A DNA stretch of 6,199 bases from NCBI GenBank assembly GCA_028688235.1, contig JAQTYP010000225.1:1-6199 (forward strand), given 5' to 3'. Under the pieces are notes generated by a model. The model was not told the DNA's origin and searched no databases. It saw nothing but the letters and a program-made list of their open reading frames with translations. Positions within the stretch are counted from its first letter, which is position 1. Every line of letters starts with the position of its first letter. Both the position numbers and the translations under genes were made by a program. Shown here piece by piece: positions 1 to 5,350 of the stretch. Origin of the DNA: Methylomonas sp. Lineage in GTDB: Bacteria; Pseudomonadota; Gammaproteobacteria; Methylococcales; Methylomonadaceae.

Positions 1-85
1 ACTCGGTAGTGGCAAATGTAACTTCCCTGACTTCCCAAGGTGATTGCAGGCCTAACGCCATGCTGAATAAGGTTTCACTGTTCAT
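1..85 (-). CDS. ISL3-family transposase, N-terminal 28 residues only (cut by window edge)
   Basis: An ATG at 85 opens a frame that stays open to the window edge. It encodes 28 residues containing LFSMALGLQSPWEV. The pattern of a short acidic start, an xLFxxALGL block and PPW/SPW followed by V is the usual N-terminus of ISL3-family (IS1167/ISL3-like) transposases. These are DDE enzymes that cut and join the IS ends; their zinc-finger and catalytic domains would lie outside this window. The start sits 40 bases inside the IS end, a normal distance for the family. No strong ribosome-binding site is seen. The family call rests on recalled similarity over a short stretch, and intactness of the gene cannot be judged. 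Confidence 0.72.
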   Translation of the reverse strand, partial: MNSETLFSMALGLQSPWEVREVTFATTE

Positions 86-87
86 TG

Positions 88-960
88 CTATAGGATCGCA
101 TACCCACTATGAATCACATAGAGCCTTAATTTTTGGTCAAGGTTTAGAAATTCGCTGTGTATTTTATTTAAATGTGAATAATCGGATAAACCGTAAAATT
201 GTAAACCGTGCTTTTTTAGATAGGGCGAATTAAGTTTTTGCTCACAACGAGCCACGCCGTTTTGTTTGCAATATTGATATAGCGATAAATAATACTGATA
301 TTCTTCGGAATGTTCGCCAAAAGTGCGTTTGACTTTGCGGAGTGTGCAACCCTTACCGTTTTCCATTTCATAGGCTTTATCGTAAATACTGGCGTACAGA
401 TCGCGAGCGTTGCCTTGATTGCTCAACCAGTCGGCGGTTTTACCGTCAGGGTGTAATCGGCCTTTACGATGTAAATAAGGCAAACCGGAAACAGCTCGAA
501 TATAAGTATCAATGCAAGAATCTGGACCTACAGACATATTCGTAGTGATATGAAGCGTGGTGATAACGCATCCATCGACAACAGGAACGAGTTTGATAGC
601 GCCGTTTTCTTGGTGATGTTCCATCAAGCCGAGCTTGGTACATTTGGTCAATACAGGAAGGCCGAGGCTTGCCAATATGCCGTTATAAACGCCTACGCAT
701 TTATCCAGTGTTTCCAGTCCGAAAAGATTGTCTAAACGGTTGTAGCGGCTAGGGTTGCCGCTGACATAAAGCCGGCGGCCCTTGACGTGAATCATGATAG
801 TTGTTGAATAGCTGCCTTCGTGCATGAGCTTGTTCTGTCTTGGGCTCTTATACTGTTCGCCTTCGGGCAACGTGTAATCGATATAGCACCACCCTGATTC
901 GGATATCAGCGGCAAATCGAATTCGTAATCCTGATAGCAGGACAGCCAATCAAAAAACAT
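88..960 (-). CDS. Inovirus-type replication initiator (phage/plasmid replication protein, gpII/X family), C-terminus lost to IS insertion
   Basis: This is the rolling-circle initiator that nicks and religates the phage plus strand at its origin. The family signature VSGNPSRYNRLDNLFG lies at residues 66-81, an HITTN block at 137-141 and YDKAYEME at 193-200. Tyr193 is a plausible nucleophile, by analogy with the active-site tyrosine of f1 gpII. The conserved RCEQKLNSPYLKK block lies at 238-250. The ATG at 960 (MFFDWLSCYQ) is chosen because family members start this way. A start at 1023 would add an unrelated 21-residue leader. No good ribosome-binding site precedes 960, but it overlaps the upstream stop by 11 bases, so coupling is likely. 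Residues 1-278 are phage-encoded; from R279 to L290 the frame reads IS sequence. As I recall the family, relatives continue for about 100 more residues, so this protein is probably defective. Confidence 0.8.
   Translation of the reverse strand: MFFDWLSCYQDYEFDLPLISESGWCYIDYTLPEGEQYKSPRQNKLMHEGSYSTTIMIHVKGRRLYVSGNPSRYNRLDNLFGLETLDKCVGVYNGILASLGLPVLTKCTKLGLMEHHQENGAIKLVPVVDGCVITTLHITTNMSVGPDSCIDTYIRAVSGLPYLHRKGRLHPDGKTADWLSNQGNARDLYASIYDKAYEMENGKGCTLRKVKRTFGEHSEEYQYYLSLYQYCKQNGVARCEQKLNSPYLKKHGLQFYGLSDYSHLNKIHSEFLNLDQKLRLYVIHSGYAIL
103..125 (-). repeat. Probable terminal inverted repeat of the ISL3-type element
   Basis: The outermost bases read GGCTCT on the minus strand. They overlap a small palindrome at 107-121 (CTATG, spacer AATCA, CATAG). 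Terminal GG(C/G)TCT is typical for ISL3 elements and would be the transposase binding and cleavage end. The partner repeat is outside the window, so the repeat length is a guess. Confidence 0.5.
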
Positions 961-1447
961 CGTAAGCACACAACAAAAAGGCGACCGGGGAACCTGGAAA
1001 CAGGTTAGGCCGGGCGCGATCATTGAGGAACCAACGGCGAGTTATAGAACGGACGTGGTGACGAATAAAACCAAATCGCACAACGCCAAAATCAGTCTGG
1101 GCGGAGCGCATAGGCGACAATTCAGGACGCGTTTGAATGGTCGTGAAGTCGTATCCGGTGGCTATGCGGCGGCGTAACACCATGGAATAGGGGCCTTCGG
1201 GTCTGTTTTCCGAAGGCATATCTTTTAGGGGCTTATCGACGCCGACAAAAAGACGACCGAATAACAGCTTTTCGCACTGTTCTTCGGTCAGAGGTGCGGA
1301 AGGTATAAAGAGCAATCCGTATTCGGAATTCAATTGAGCGTCTAACGCCTCAATGTATGGGCGGTATTTAGAAGCGACATAATTGATAGTTGCCTCCAAT
1401 GGTGTAAAAGTCATGCCTGCGCCAAGCTTTGAAGTGACTTGAGTCAT
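950..1447 (-). CDS. Unrecognised 165-residue protein in the phage early operon
   Basis: I recognise no family. The first 100 residues look like a normal soluble protein, with a mix of hydrophobic and acidic segments such as residues 12-50 and EEQCEKLLFGRLFVGVD. The last 60 or so residues are unusual: rich in Arg and aromatic residues (for example FGFIRHHVRSITRRWF), with a hydrophobic end. This part coincides with DNA that carries the hairpin near rep, so the DNA may be constrained as an origin as well as by coding. The ATG at 1447 is preferred because it forms a TGATG overlap with the stop of the gene upstream. A TTG at 1456 or an ATG at 1414 are alternatives. The end overlaps the rep start by 11 bases. 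Its place directly before rep suggests a role in replication or its control, but nothing in the sequence proves it. Confidence 0.6.
   Translation of the reverse strand: MTQVTSKLGAGMTFTPLEATINYVASKYRPYIEALDAQLNSEYGLLFIPSAPLTEEQCEKLLFGRLFVGVDKPLKDMPSENRPEGPYSMVLRRRIATGYDFTTIQTRPELSPMRSAQTDFGVVRFGFIRHHVRSITRRWFLNDRARPNLFPGSPVAFLLCAYDVF
985..1013. other. Hairpin upstream of rep: candidate origin, packaging signal or regulatory RNA structure
   Basis: A perfect 6-base-pair stem, AACCTG and CAGGTT, encloses a GAAA loop (TTTC on the minus strand). It is flanked by an outer CCGG/CCGG pair at 985-988 and 1010-1013 across a small internal loop. It lies 25 bases upstream of the Rep start, inside the 3' end of the 165-residue gene. 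Filamentous phages keep their plus-strand origin and packaging hairpin in such structured DNA near rep. It could instead hide or expose the rep translation start on the mRNA. The structure is visible; the function is inferred. Confidence 0.4.
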
Positions 1448-1653
1448 CAAGTCCAATCCAGTTGATACAATCGCCAGTACCGATTGTGTAACGATAACGC
1501 GTTAACGACACGAATGGACTTCGAGCGACGCTTACGCGTAAAACCGTTCAATTTAAGACGGTGCATGGCTTGGCGACATTTACCGGAACAATAAACGGGA
1601 ACTCGACCGGTGCCGGCATATTCGAAATGTTGGTCGCAATAGAGGCAAATCAT
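1447..1653 (-). CDS. Small zinc-finger protein (68 residues, CxxC-x15-CxxxC)
   Basis: The protein begins MICLYCDQHF and then has YCSGKCRQAMHR. Cys3, Cys6, Cys22 and Cys26 form a likely single zinc site of the type seen in small FCS-like or CGNR-like fingers, where a YCSxxCRxAxxR stretch follows the second pair. After the finger comes a very basic segment (residues 33-48, including TRKRRSKS) suited to contacting nucleic acid, then an aromatic C-terminus. It is likely a DNA- or RNA-binding accessory protein of the element. Its ATG overlaps the stop of the zinc-ribbon gene (ATGA at 1653-1650) and its TGA overlaps the next start (TGATG). Both junctions support the boundaries and coupled translation. 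Its precise function is unknown. Confidence 0.72.
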   Translation of the reverse strand: MICLYCDQHFEYAGTGRVPVYCSGKCRQAMHRLKLNGFTRKRRSKSIRVVNALSLHNRYWRLYQLDWT

Positions 1654-2345
1654 TTTTCATCACTCTGGTGTTTCGTTACGCTAAGGCGGTCGGCCATCGC
1701 TCTAGCGGCTTCGTTATAGGCGTCGGGTTGAGAACGGTCATAAATAGACGGAACGAAGGAGCCGCTTCCCTGCTCTGCTCGTTGTATAGATTGCGGTTCG
1801 AGTGGGTCAGAATATTGGTTGCATATAGAGCAATACGAAAAATCGGGCTCACGATCAAAACCACAAAAAGGACAATGGTTGCCCCCCTGCCCTGCTTCAT
1901 CGCTTGACGATTCCTGTTTGCATTTGGAGAGCGAATTAGCTAAGACCGGCGCGTCGGCAAGGGGGGCGGCGCATGTGTCGCCGGAATTTGTGGTTGAGTC
2001 TGACTCTTCGTCAATGCCATTACTGCCTAGACGGTCAGACTCAACCGATTGAACGGCATTAACGGAATTGGGAAAAGCCTCACGCTCTACAGCGGAGGAA
2101 ATTTGTTGAGTAAAAACCGCTTTAAAAATCGATTGAATTTCGTCAAAAGCATCATTGAACTGACACTCTATTTCGCCTTCTGGATCATGTTCGGGAAGAT
2201 CGCGAAAAAAAGATATCAACGATTCGACTCCGCCAATGGCCTTGTGATACCAGACTTCAGAGCCAGGAAAACGAGCGGATAATAAACGGAATTCTTCGAC
2301 TATCGAAGTAAAAGCGGCTTGAGTTTGATCTTCTGTAATGTTCAT
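1650..2345 (-). CDS. Zinc-ribbon protein of unknown function, first gene of the phage early operon
   Basis: This is a 231-residue soluble protein without signal or membrane segments. Residues 1-90 look folded and helical and are rich in Phe and acidic residues. Residues about 95-155 form a low-complexity Ser/Asp/Glu/Asn-rich linker. Then comes a zinc ribbon, CPFCGF followed by YCSIC, with Cys158, Cys161, Cys172 and Cys175. The last 50 residues are polar. I do not recognise a named family. The ATG at 2345 is chosen over the in-frame ATG at 2375 because GGAG at 2357-2354 lies 8 bases ahead of it, whereas nothing similar precedes 2375. The stop overlaps the next start as ATGA. It would be transcribed from the candidate promoter at 2401-2429 and repressed by the divergent regulator. 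Two different cysteine-finger proteins in a row ahead of rep is notable. Confidence 0.7.
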   Translation of the reverse strand: MNITEDQTQAAFTSIVEEFRLLSARFPGSEVWYHKAIGGVESLISFFRDLPEHDPEGEIECQFNDAFDEIQSIFKAVFTQQISSAVEREAFPNSVNAVQSVESDRLGSNGIDEESDSTTNSGDTCAAPLADAPVLANSLSKCKQESSSDEAGQGGNHCPFCGFDREPDFSYCSICNQYSDPLEPQSIQRAEQGSGSFVPSIYDRSQPDAYNEAARAMADRLSVTKHQSDEK

Positions 2346-2375
2346 GGCATGCGCTCCATGGGTTGAAATTGACAT

Positions 2376-2397
2376 AGTGAAACCGATTCACTGTGAA
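2376..2397. promoter_or_regulatory. Candidate operator over the early-operon start site
   Basis: AGTGAA at 2376-2381 and TTCACT at 2387-2392 form a perfect inverted repeat with a 5-base spacer. A further GTGAA at 2393-2397 makes a second palindrome with TTCAC. The half-sites match those of the palindrome next to the regulator start. This suggests one repressor binding both places, most likely the neighbouring HTH protein. Confidence 0.45.
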
Positions 2398-2400
2398 TGG

Positions 2401-2429
2401 ATTTCAGCATAGAAAGCGTAAACCGTCAA
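2401..2429 (-). promoter_or_regulatory. Candidate promoter of the early (rep) operon
   Basis: On the minus strand, TTGACG (2429-2424) is followed after 17 bases by TGAAAT (2406-2401). A TGC triplet lies directly upstream of that hexamer, which makes an extended -10. Transcription would start near 2394, inside the palindromic repeats at 2376-2397. It is placed correctly for the first gene at 2345. Confidence 0.5.
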
Positions 2430-2438
2430 GCGTATAGT
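2410..2438 (+). promoter_or_regulatory. Candidate promoter of the HTH regulator
   Basis: A good -10 element, TATAGT (2433-2438), has a weak -35, TAGAAA (2410-2415), 17 bases upstream. The start would fall near 2445, inside the palindrome at 2438-2450, about 20 bases before the regulator ATG. It overlaps the divergent early promoter, so the two probably compete. Confidence 0.45.
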
Positions 2439-2450
2439 GAAATTATTTCA
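2438..2450. promoter_or_regulatory. Candidate operator at the regulator's own start site
   Basis: TGAAAT and ATTTCA form a perfect palindrome around a single central base. It abuts the TATAGT -10 and lies just upstream of the regulator's ribosome-binding site, GAGGAA at 2454-2459. Binding here would block the regulator's own transcription, giving negative autoregulation. Confidence 0.45.
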
Positions 2451-2465
2451 AGCGAGGAATGAACA

Positions 2466-2990
2466 ATGAAATCAGTAGTTAATTACATAGACGAATGCAA
2501 AATCAAAACAGGCAGCGACAACGCAACAGCAATAGCAATAGGCGTAGAAAGGACCGTAATAACGAAAATTAGAAGCCGTGCGGCTATATCAGATGAAAAC
2601 GCCGTGAAGATTGCTGAGTTGCTAGGCATCGATCCTGGAGAGGTGTTATTAGCGGCGGCCATGGCCCGAAGTCATGGCGCGGTTCGGTCGGCTTGGGAGA
2701 ATGTTTCAAAGCGAGCAGGAATAGCGGCAAGCATATTTGTTGCGTGCATGTTGATTTTTCCAGCCGGAAAAGCGGAAGCTAAAAATTTAACAATGTATAC
2801 ATTATACGAAGCGAAGGAAGCCGGCGGCGCGGGTTTTGCACTAACGTCTTTTTTGCCCTCAAGGAGTCGATTTTATGAAGGCACAAGCGATACACTGAAA
2901 GCCCGTGCTGATTCCTCACTCTACATTGCACCTTGCCCTCCCGTATTCATTGCGGGCTTATCGCTCGTCATTGGCAGGAACAAGAGATAA
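2466..2990 (+). CDS. Phage-type HTH regulator with a membrane-anchor-like segment (DUF3693-like), tail probably host-derived
   Basis: The likely role is repressor of the divergent early operon. Residues 1-66 form a compact helix-turn-helix domain: MKSVVNYIDE, then TAIAIGVERTVITKIR as the DNA-binding helices, then ENAVKIAELLGIDPGEVLLAA. This layout is typical of the small DUF3693-like regulators found in filamentous prophages. Residues about 84-100 are hydrophobic and could insert in the membrane. GAGGAA at 2454-2459, 6 bases before the ATG, supports the start. Regulators of this kind as I recall them end at about 100-130 residues. Here residues 107-115 are encoded by the dif-like site, and the following roughly 60 residues show no familiar pattern. 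The frame runs 33 bases into the convergent acylase gene. I infer that integration removed the original stop and fused the frame to host DNA. The HTH part is well supported; the tail is not. Confidence 0.72.
   Translation: MKSVVNYIDECKIKTGSDNATAIAIGVERTVITKIRSRAAISDENAVKIAELLGIDPGEVLLAAAMARSHGAVRSAWENVSKRAGIAASIFVACMLIFPAGKAEAKNLTMYTLYEAKEAGGAGFALTSFLPSRSRFYEGTSDTLKARADSSLYIAPCPPVFIAGLSLVIGRNKR
2785..2812 (+). other. dif-like XerC/XerD site, candidate attachment site (attR)
   Basis: Aligned by eye to the E. coli dif site in reverse orientation, 22 of 28 bases match. The left (XerD-side) arm begins ATTTAACA as in dif, the 6-base centre TATACA is identical, and the right (XerC-side) arm begins TTAT and keeps 8 of 11 bases. 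The three bases next to the centre on the left arm (ATG instead of TAA) deviate. It sits between phage-like and host genes, where an attachment site is expected for an integrated filamentous phage. Whether it is the chromosomal dif, a hybrid, or a phage-borne copy cannot be decided from one end. Confidence 0.6.
2875..2898 (+). other. Very short reading frame behind an excellent ribosome-binding site (gene stump or leader peptide)
   Basis: AAGGAG at 2861-2866 lies 8 bases before an ATG at 2875. The frame, MKAQAIH, stops after 7 codons. Such a strong start signal on such a short frame suggests the stump of a gene cut off by recombination near the element boundary, or a leader peptide. It lies within the junction between the dif-like site and the acylase gene (2813-2957), where I see no other gene. 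Confidence 0.25.
2898..2960 (-). terminator. Possible weak terminator or split stem after the acylase gene
   Basis: On the minus strand, AAGCCCG (2959-2953) starts within the acylase stop codon, and a perfectly complementary CGGGCTT lies at 2905-2899. They are separated by 47 bases. The arms resemble a rho-independent terminator stem, but the loop is too long and the T tract is short. It may be a terminator whose loop was enlarged by rearrangement, or chance pairing. Confidence 0.25.
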
Positions 2991-5330
2991 AGTGTGCAAA
3001 ACGTTATCGGATTGCAGCGGTGCGGCGATGCCGCGTTGCCAAAAGGCTTGCTGATCGCGGTAATGTCGGGACAAGGGGTGCCCCGACTGCCCGCCCGGCA
3101 TATGGAAAATCGCATCTTCCAGGTGCGACGGCGACAGCACCAGGCGTTCGCTGGCACTATGGCCCGCCCCCATGACTTTGACGCAAATACTGGCGCAACC
3201 GTCGCTGCCGAAACTGGGCATATCCAGCAGCCTGGACAAAATCGGAGATACACGGCTGAAAGGATGCTGCACTTCGACGACGTGGGCCTGACTCCATTTC
3301 AGCTGGTTTAACGGCAGATTCGGGAATGCAGCATGTAATTCTTCGGCGGTTTGCCGTAGCGTCTGAACGATCATCAGCCGCCAATCGTCCCGATATTCGG
3401 CCGCCAGCAAACCTTGCGGACGTTGATTCAACAACAATCGCAACGGCGTTTCCATTTCCCGCCAGGCATATCGAAAACCGGGGTCATAGCGTTTACAGGC
3501 GGCGACGATTTTCGCAAATACGCCAACCGCCAAACGGCTTCTGAATTCGCTTAAAAAAGCCGCGCCTATGCTGTCTTTACCCATATGGCCATCCCACGCC
3601 GCGAGTACCTGTTCGATTTCCTCGAGTTGACCATCTTTGTCCTCGAGCTGCCGCAGTTCTTCTAATGCCAATTGCCGATAAAAATCATAAACCCCGCCGC
3701 GCGTATCCAGTTGAATCTCGAACAAATCTTGTTCCGTCAGATTGTTTTTGCCGCGCAAACGTTCGGCAATGCGGTAAGCCCTGTAGCCCAGAGCCCAGTT
3801 GTGTCCGATCAAATAAGGATATTCGCTGCCCAACGTGCGGTTATTGGCGGTGACGATAAAGCCTTCGGCAGGATCGAGCAAACGCGGCAAACCCTGTTCA
3901 GGAATGAAGCCCTGCCAGTTCGAACGCCCATCGGCCCAGGAACGACTGACTAAACCGTCGAAACCGATTCGATGCGGAAAACGCCCCATATAAGTCCATG
4001 CGATATGACCATCGCGGTCTGCAATGACCACATTCTGCGGAGGGGCGCCGCTACGATTCATCACTTCGATGGCTTGCCCGGACGTTTCCACCTGATCCAT
4101 GTCCAACAAGCCCAAATCCACGGCACCTCTCTCCAGAGCCGTCCATTTGACGGCGACCTGTTGTCCCAACAACGCTTGTTCTGAAACGGGCCCCCAAACG
4201 GTGTCTTTTAAAGTCAGCTCGACATCTTGCCCATCTTTGACATGTATTATTTCCCGGTGTTCGCCGAATGTCGCCCATCCTTGCGGGGTTCTATATTCGT
4301 CGGAATTGTCGGGATTGAGTTCCAAACGGATCAAATCGACTAAATCGGCGGTCACATTGGTAAAGCCCCAGGCTACATTCTCGTTGCCTCCCACGATCAC
4401 GCCCGGAACACCCGGCAACGTCACGCCGTATAGATGCCGGCCTTGGTAACGCAAATCCGCCCTGTACCAGACATTGGGAACCGCCAACCCCAGGTGCATG
4501 TCGTTAGCGACGATGGCGCGGCCATCGGCAGTTTTGCTGCCGGCTACGACCCAGTTATTCGAGCCTGCAACGATGTTTTCCACGTCGACGCTATTGAGTG
4601 CAACCGGCATATCCGCTGCCGGTAAAGCCGCAAATACCTCAGGTGAAATACTGTTGCTGAACCGCCTCGGCGCCGTCCCGCCCACCAATACGTTGGAAAA
4701 CATATCGGTGTCCGGCGTTAAAAAAGTCACCAACTCCGCAGGCAAGGCTTTTTCCATCACGCTGACCATGCGCTCGTCTTGCTCCTGACCGTTCAGATTC
4801 TGAAACATGCCCAAGATGACCAATAGGCTGTCTTCTTCTCGCCAAGATTCAGGCCGGTGCCGCAGAGCCAGAAACTCGGGAGGCAGGACGCTGGTTTGCT
4901 TAAGGTAAGCGTTGATGCCCTCGGCATAGGCTCGCAAAACTCGGCGCTGCTCCGTAGGCAAATCGCCGACTATGTCCGCAGCCGTTTTCGATAATTGATA
5001 AGCACGCTGCATCCTGTCGGTTTTTAGCGCAGACACGCCGAACAATTCGGCCAAACGCCCGGCGCTCTTGCGCCGCATCAATTCCATTTGAAACAAACGA
5101 TCGCGGGCATGCAAATAACCCAATGCGCGATACGCATCGATACGATTTTCGGCGCTGACGGCCGGTACTCCGAAGTCGTCACTACTGACAGTGACTTTGG
5201 CCGCCAAACCCGATAGCGATATTTCCCCGTCTTCGACGGCCAGAGAAACAACCAACACCATGCTCAAACAGCCGATAAGCAAAATCGTCGACAGCATGAG
5301 TAACGTAAAAAACCGTCGCATGACACGCAC
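2958..5330 (-). CDS. Penicillin acylase family Ntn hydrolase (substrate unknown)
   Basis: At 790 residues this has the usual length of a precursor that cleaves itself into alpha and beta chains. A hydrophobic segment at residues 7-31 should export it as a signal or anchor. The family N-terminal block GVPAVSAENRIDAYRALGYLHARDRLFQMELMRR follows at 54-86, shown here as three adjoining motifs: GVPAVSA, GYLHARDRLFQ and MELMRR. Ser257 in GSNNW is the expected new N-terminal nucleophile of the beta chain, and Asn496/Asn497 in TANNR match the conserved catalytic Asn region. It hydrolyses an amide bond in the periplasm. Relatives include penicillin, cephalosporin and acyl-homoserine-lactone acylases, but sequence alone does not choose the substrate. 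The GTG at 5330 has AGGGTGA shortly before it; an ATG at 5321 is an alternative. LIGC at 18-21 resembles a lipobox, but the hydrophobic run continues after it. The gene is complete and follows sdhE by 107 bases. Confidence 0.9.
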   Translation of the reverse strand: MRVMRRFFTLLMLSTILLIGCLSMVLVVSLAVEDGEISLSGLAAKVTVSSDDFGVPAVSAENRIDAYRALGYLHARDRLFQMELMRRKSAGRLAELFGVSALKTDRMQRAYQLSKTAADIVGDLPTEQRRVLRAYAEGINAYLKQTSVLPPEFLALRHRPESWREEDSLLVILGMFQNLNGQEQDERMVSVMEKALPAELVTFLTPDTDMFSNVLVGGTAPRRFSNSISPEVFAALPAADMPVALNSVDVENIVAGSNNWVVAGSKTADGRAIVANDMHLGLAVPNVWYRADLRYQGRHLYGVTLPGVPGVIVGGNENVAWGFTNVTADLVDLIRLELNPDNSDEYRTPQGWATFGEHREIIHVKDGQDVELTLKDTVWGPVSEQALLGQQVAVKWTALERGAVDLGLLDMDQVETSGQAIEVMNRSGAPPQNVVIADRDGHIAWTYMGRFPHRIGFDGLVSRSWADGRSNWQGFIPEQGLPRLLDPAEGFIVTANNRTLGSEYPYLIGHNWALGYRAYRIAERLRGKNNLTEQDLFEIQLDTRGGVYDFYRQLALEELRQLEDKDGQLEEIEQVLAAWDGHMGKDSIGAAFLSEFRSRLAVGVFAKIVAACKRYDPGFRYAWREMETPLRLLLNQRPQGLLAAEYRDDWRLMIVQTLRQTAEELHAAFPNLPLNQLKWSQAHVVEVQHPFSRVSPILSRLLDMPSFGSDGCASICVKVMGAGHSASERLVLSPSHLEDAIFHMPGGQSGHPLSRHYRDQQAFWQRGIAAPLQSDNVLHTLSLVPANDER

Positions 5331-5350
5331 TACATCACCCTGGAAATATC

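Larger units (their letters stand above)
1..125 (-). mobile_element. End of an ISL3-family insertion sequence (continues beyond left edge)
   Basis: Reading on the minus strand from 125 leftwards, the sequence opens with GGCTCT, which resembles the terminal repeat start of ISL3-family elements. Forty bases inside it a typical ISL3 transposase N-terminus begins. The element therefore transposed into the Rep gene, with its transposase pointing away from Rep's start and out of the window. The bases just outside the end (126-133, TTAATTTT) are AT-rich and 8 long, which is the duplication size known for ISL3 elements. The other copy is not in view, so duplication cannot be confirmed. The exact boundary at 125 is inferred from the GGCTCT motif and from where Rep similarity appears to stop. 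Confidence 0.72.
126..2812. mobile_element. One end of an inovirus-like (filamentous phage) element, interrupted by the IS
   Basis: The region between the IS end and the dif-like site holds a gpII/X-type replication gene, a tight early operon and a divergent HTH regulator. It differs clearly from the sdh/acylase chromosome to the right. Phages of this type replicate by rolling circle and many integrate through host XerC/XerD at dif-like sites. The dif-like site at 2785-2812 is the natural right boundary. The left boundary lies beyond the window. No structural, adsorption or Zot-like assembly gene is present in the visible part, so it may be a complete prophage continuing leftwards, a satellite, or a decayed remnant. 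The damaged Rep argues against autonomous replication now. Confidence 0.65.

Noticed and set aside
961..1023. Longer start for Rep at 1023
   Set aside because: The extra 21 residues do not fit the family and are read from the hairpin region; MFFDWLSCYQ at 960 is the family-like start.
1448..1456. TTG start at 1456 for the 165-residue protein
   Set aside because: The ATG at 1447 forms the typical TGATG stop/start overlap and is a better codon.
1668..2282. Plus-strand reading frames opposite the zinc-ribbon gene
   Set aside because: They have no ribosome-binding sites or family patterns, and the minus-strand gene has motifs and matching overlaps.
2346..2375. Upstream ATG at 2375 as start of the zinc-ribbon protein
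   Set aside because: It lacks a ribosome-binding site, whereas GGAG lies 8 bases before the ATG at 2345.
2369..2397. Perfect TTGACA at 2369-2374 as a plus-strand -35 element
   Set aside because: No reasonable -10 follows at 16-18 bases, and the start would be far from the regulator; TATAGT at 2433 is better placed.
2853..2940. Direct repeat TTGCCCTC at 2853-2860 and 2933-2940 as a target duplication
   Set aside because: An 8-base repeat within 150 bases is not rare by chance, and there is no transposon end between the copies.
2933..4788. Many plus-strand frames across the acylase gene
   Set aside because: They are antisense shadows of a complete, clearly recognisable 790-residue protein.
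2958..5330. Naming the acylase as an acyl-homoserine-lactone acylase (quorum quenching)
   Set aside because: The motifs seen are common to the whole penicillin acylase family and do not separate substrates; no quorum genes are nearby.
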